Shown: in pieces, positions 59,655 through 64,000 of the stretch
Layout: each line of letters begins with the position of its first letter
Numbering within the stretch: position 1 is the stretch's first letter
Assembly (NCBI GenBank): GCA_037176705.1
Contig: CM073885.1
Location: forward strand, 161,996,290-162,060,289
DNA from: Molossus alvarezi
Taxonomy: Eukaryota > Chordata > Mammalia > Chiroptera > Molossidae
Reading direction: 5' to 3'
DNA length: 64,000 nucleotides
The notes under the pieces: generated by a model
Databases searched by the model: none
What the model saw: only the letters and a program-made list of their open reading frames with translations
What the model was told of the DNA's origin: nothing
Program-made: the position numbers and the translations under genes

Positions 59655-59793
59655 CTGAATTTTTATTCCTCTTGTGGGGTGTTTATCTCTGCTATGTAGT
59701 GCGGACAGTTTCATCAGCATTTCGTGAGCCATGTTATATGGCTGTTGCAGTTCACAGTGAGCTGATTATCTCTGCTCTATTTCATACAATTAG
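59655..59793 (+). pseudogene. GPR158-like: GPR158-like exon (transmembrane segment)
   Basis: 139 bp after ttctcacag: reading from the second base of the split Ala codon, EFLFLLWGVYLCYVVRTVSS, AFREPCYMAVAVHSELIISA, LFHTIR. GPR158 is a class C orphan receptor that binds RGS7-Gbeta5 in neurons; this is one of its last transmembrane exons. About six of 47 residues differ from the mammalian protein as I recall it (e.g. Cys for Arg after GluPro), an unusual number for this conserved segment. The donor is GC (gcaagt) rather than GT. No stop. It may be a partial duplicate or a real exon with a GC donor; the change count favours a relic. Confidence 0.6.
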
Positions 59794-62266
59794 GCAAGTG
59801 ATCTGTAGAGCTAGAAAACAACTGTTTTATTTTTCTGATGTGTTTCAGTTTAATTTATATAGCAAAATTGGATAAGATACATAATGGAAAGATTTAAAAA
59901 GAAAGGTGTTTTTCAAGTTAATTAATTTCTTTGTCTCAGAAATGGCAAATGAATATATATGTATTTTAACTCTACTGTTCTTAGTTCCTTCTGATGGGTT
60001 GTTTATTGTTTTCATTTATTTTGAAGGTTAACTCACTTATTATATTGTCACTTATGGGCATGTCATTGAATATCATTTTTGATATGTAGCACTTTTTGTT
60101 CTGAAGATATAAAGCAATACAACATACATTATAAAGTAGATATAAATTGTCTATGTTTTTATTCATGTTTAATATGCTGATTTATACTTTCAAATTTTAA
60201 TACTCAGATACCATATGTGTGTGAATTCTGCTGAATTCAAAACTGAAAAAACAGTTCAAACCAATGGCTGTATTTTTGTGCACAGTGGGGTTTTTTCATC
60301 ATTACATTTTAGCAATAAGTATGGTGGTTAGAACGTGTGGCCTGATCTGCTATTTTTGATGTCACAAGTCTCTCTCTAGTCAGTGAGTACAAAGGAAGAA
60401 GAAGGTAGCTTATGATAAATGAACAAAATTAAATATGTATGACTTATCTTCTTGGAATTTTCACCTGATTCATATTTGAAAATGAAATAAAAAGTTCAGT
60501 GAGAACAAAAATAAGAGGAATACCATAATTTAAAAAGCATCAAAAAGATGTCATATAAATTCACAACATTATTATATGTGAGGTCACATTAAATAATGTA
60601 ATTAGAAACTTTGAATATTTGTCTTTGCTTTTAATGGAAAAATGGAGATTAACAGTAATGGAAGTCAGAGTAGAAGGTTATGGATCTTTGGAAGTTTGCA
60701 GAATAATTATATCTTTCACTTTAGTAAATAATCATAACATGATACCTTGCACTTATAAAAATAGATGATGCCACAGAGAAGTGGGGCCACAGGAATAATA
60801 TACATTTTTTAACTTTCAGTAAGAAAAAGAAGTATTTATGATGACAGCCCTGGAACTTCCATCAAAGGGCCGGGAATTAAGGGAATTTGCTTTCATGCTT
60901 TGTCTTGCCCCCTCTCAAGAGGGAAAGAGAAGAGAGAGTAGAAGAGGGAGGGAAGATAAGAAACAAAATATTAAATTATAAATACACAAGAAGAAGGCTT
61001 TCTCAATTTTACACAGACTAGAGATTCAAGGCTCTGAGAGCAGGTGCCCTTGGTTGAAAAATGTAGTGAGCAGCTGAGAGCACTTTTTTTTGGTGCCTCA
61101 GTTCCAAAGCCTTTACTTTTCTTTCAAACCATCTCCCAGGAAAAGCTGCATTTTTGCTTGTTTGTTTCCAGTATATCAAGCACGAAGCAGGTATGTTTTA
61201 AGATCTGACAAAAATACTTCCCTAAAACCATTTATAAATTAAATGTTACATTAACAAACCAACTCAAGAGCTATAATCATTCAAGAAAGCTTATTACAGA
61301 TGAGTTTCAGTGTCTCCCATTGGCAGAGTTACTATCATGCAAAGGGTTTCCCACTTCTGCCCTACAATTGCCTGCTATAGTCCTTAGAACCAAGTCAATT
61401 ACCCAAGAAATTAAATCTGTTCTAAACAGTTACCTAAAATGATCTATATTCTTTTTTACCTCAATTTACCCTGTTCAATTTTCATCACTAAATTTTTTTC
61501 CCAGTGGATTTTAAACTCTCAAGTAGTCTACATTGTATCAAAAGTAAGTGAGGTAAATTATTTTTAATAAACTTTAATAAATCGTAATAAGACAATAGTC
61601 ATTACCAAAAAAGCCCATAAAATTATAAAGAAACTCCCTAATCCAACCATGCAAAGATAAGCACTGTTAATATATTAGTATGTTACTTTTTGATATTTTT
61701 ATATGCATGTGTGTATTTATGGTAAATGGCATTCAATAGTTCCCTTTTAGGAAAATCACAATGCAAACTAACATTCTGAGAAGGTCTGACATAAAAAGTT
61801 TATTTAACTTTGTTTAACCAGCATTTTCAAAACTTAATTGACCACGGAATCCTCCCACTCTGTAAATGACATCTGATTGTTGGCCACACTTCAGATACTT
61901 TTTTACACAGAGTCCCAAACAACCCCTAGCACAGCAGGAAGAACCATACTAACTGTAATCTGAGTTTATGGAAACAGCTCTGACTGAATATATTCATGTT
62001 GCCCCTAGTAGATTTGGTATGGACTAGATATAGCACCCTCACAAGATCAATTTTCTTCTAAACAATGATGTGGTTTTCTATCAGTTTTGAACCCAGGAGG
62101 ACTTTCAGTGGCAGTAGAATGACCAGCCTTGGTAGGCTTTAGTTTTTTCTTAGTCTAGCCTAAACAAACCTGATGGGGAGCCCTACATTTTAAGTTCCAA
62201 ATCTGACATATCTTTTTATGTAGACCAGACTTGAGATTGTGGCATATTGGCTTCAAAGAATTATAT
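59794..62266. other. Intron between the GPR158-like exons, left part
   Basis: No further exon. A short decayed hAT/MER5-like piece is possible at about 61835-61925 (cagcattttcaaaacttaat followed by tgaccacggaatcc). The rest is AT-rich and unassigned. Confidence 0.4.
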
Positions 62267-62360
62267 GCAGGGCAGGACAAAAGTAGGTTTATAGTTGTTG
62301 ATATGAAAAATCTGTGTTTTGCATACTTACAACTGTAAACCTACTTTTTGCCCACCCTGC
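62267..62360 (+). mobile_element. 94-bp palindromic MITE (mariner-like)
   Basis: Left arm 62267-62298 (gcagggcaggacaaaagtag...) and right arm 62329-62360 (...ctactttttgcccaccctgc) are 32-bp inverted repeats with 27 matches and a 30-bp loop. A TA precedes the left arm by position 62264-62265. The cagggtgggcaaaagtaggt terminal motif resembles mammalian mariner-derived MITEs. Confidence 0.75.
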
Positions 62361-63679
62361 ATGTTAGCTACTCTGTTTTGGAAATTTAATTTCTACAGCC
62401 ATAAAGAACCAAAGATGAAATTATAATTTAACACAGTAAATCTACAGAACACTGATTTTAGGGGAATAAATAGTGAACAAGAAATAGGCAGAAATAATTA
62501 AACCAAGTATGTACAATTTCTTATTTACACATAGACTGAATTCATGTATGCTTAGTTCCAATACTGATATAATCCAAGTATAAGAAAAAAATAGCATCAT
62601 AATTTAAATCATGTGGATCTATTTTGGTAATATTTTCCTGAAATAAAATAATATTACATAAGTATTCTGATATCAGCAAAGATATTCTCTATCAATAGGG
62701 CATATATGCTTCTTTTTGTCTGCTTAAGATATAAAATTATATATACATATGAGTATGTATACATATATACATACATATATATAATTATAACTACATATTA
62801 TGTACACATGTACTATCATTTTTATCAAATTGTCAGATTGAATGAAAGTAAATTACAAGGATTAAGCCTACGAGGATAAATAATGCAGAGGGCATTGCTC
62901 CCAGTCTGTTGTAATTCTTTACTTATTGTTACTACCAAGCATAAAGCAGACCTTAGAGAAAGCACAAATATTTTTTTAAAGTTTGCTCTTATTGCTAAGC
63001 TCAATTTTCAAATATTTCTGTGTTCCTGACTTTAGACCTATTTTTTAAAGTTGGAATACTCCTCTATTAAAAATGAAGCTTTAAAATTACTGCAAAACCC
63101 AATTGCTCTTAAGATATTTCTAGTCAGAACTGCAATCTGAAAACCCTAGTAGTAATTAAAAGTTGATTTTTTAAGGATAATTGATGTCAGTATATGTCAA
63201 AAGTATTTTTTAATAATTCACCATTTTAATTCTAATTAATGTTTTTAAATGAAGAATGTAGACTCGAGAGATATTTGGACATGTCTTACAACCCAAATTT
63301 GCCAGAAATTGCCAATGTGTAAAAATTCTTTTATTGAATTAACATATGTTTGCTGGTTTTGCTTTGTAGATTCAACGTACATACAAAATAATAATCTGAG
63401 AAAATGTTTAATGCATTATATATGTCTATGCTGTCTTTCTAACCACAGATAACTTAAAAGAATAAATAATAGAGAGGTCATATATTATGTATCCAATTAG
63501 GTTTACCAAGGCTCTTATTCTTCTGTGATGGAAATATGTCATAAAACCACAATATAATTTTTTTCTATCTTTTTTTTTTATGTCTTTTTCTTAATACATT
63601 GAGGTAAAGCGTTTACAAGTTTCTACTGTTTTAAGTACAGATCTTGTTAGATTGCTAACTTGGTGAATTCTCATTTCAG
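62361..63679. other. Intron between the GPR158-like exons, right part
   Basis: AT-rich; a (TA/CATA)-rich low-complexity tract at about 62735-62800. Ends in the acceptor attctcatttcag. Confidence 0.45.
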
Positions 63680-63785
63680 ATTTGTTCTTGCATCAAGGCT
63701 TCAGTCTGACTGGATGTTGATGCTGTATTTTGCACATACTCATTTGACTGTGACAGTCACCATTGGGTTGCTTTTGATTCCAAAG
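63680..63785 (+). pseudogene. GPR158-like: GPR158-like exon (last transmembrane segments)
   Basis: 106 bp between ctcatttcag and gtattc. With the AG of the previous exon it reads (R)FVLASRLQSDWMLMLYFAH, THLTVTVTIGLLLIPK, identical to GPR158 as far as I recall. Phase joins correctly to the exon at 59655. The next exon (intracellular, starting FSHSS) is not in the window. The perfect conservation here contrasts with the changes in the preceding exon and leaves open that this is the functional gene. Marked as pseudogene only because of its neighbour's changes. Confidence 0.5.
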
Positions 63786-64000
63786 GTATTCCTCTAACAT
63801 TATTTTCTCTTGCAAGACAGTTATCTTACATAAGCCTTGAGCTGTTTCTTCTTTAAAAACATCTGGCAATATAGGCAAAGGAAGGTATGAAGATTTGCTT
63901 GACATCTAAAATGTTTTTAAAGCTCCCTCCTCAAGAAACTAGGTATCTCTTTTCCTATGGGATTTATTAAATATCTCACATAATTTTTAAATGATTTGAT
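63786..64000. other. Intron DNA to the window edge
   Basis: No feature; the minus-strand ORF 63693-63905 is a shadow of the exon. Confidence 0.5.

Overview
The window looks like mammalian nuclear DNA from a bat. About thirty copies or pieces of a tRNA-headed SINE of the VES type (head gccctggcc..gtttggctcag, pyrimidine-rich 3' end) are scattered on both strands, together with L1, old MIR/L2-like, DNA-transposon and solo LTR sequences. VES-type SINEs are known from yangochiropteran bats; I cannot fix the family or species. Nothing is prokaryotic or organellar, and most short ORFs are chance or repeat-derived.

The main content is a row of unprocessed host-gene relics, all on the + strand, with splice sites still visible: a cyclin-Y-like (CCNYL1-type) 3' end at 2924-10166, a FRMD4A/B-like segment at 18191-26535, an ANKRD26-type ankyrin gene 5' end at 37106-53372, and two exons of a GPR158-type orphan receptor at 59655-63785. 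The first three carry in-frame stops, frameshifts or lost sites and look like decayed duplicates. The GPR158-like exons have no stop and may be either a relic or part of a functional gene running off the right edge.

Two processed retrocopies sit among them. A ZNF131 retrocopy at 40734-43936 is young: 12-bp target duplication, poly(A), CpG-rich 5' UTR, and two long ORFs. Loss of about 95-100 nt at one junction splits it into a BTB-only frame and a zinc-finger frame. An EEF1A1 retropseudogene lies on the minus strand at 56615-58362.

Mobile DNA of note: a complete 2.26-kb ORF1-only L1 derivative (half-LINE type) with a 14-bp target duplication at 3179-5440; a long decayed L1 at 30606-37062 that ends 44 bp before the first ankyrin exon and is itself split by a solo class I LTR; a solo LTR with a 6-bp target duplication just inside ankyrin intron 1; a SINE that appears to have carried 3' flanking DNA (40013-40383); two head-only SINE insertions; and a 94-bp palindromic mariner-like MITE.

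I see no convincingly functional protein-coding gene lying wholly inside the window. The best candidates for residual function are the two ZNF131 retrocopy frames and the GPR158-like exons.
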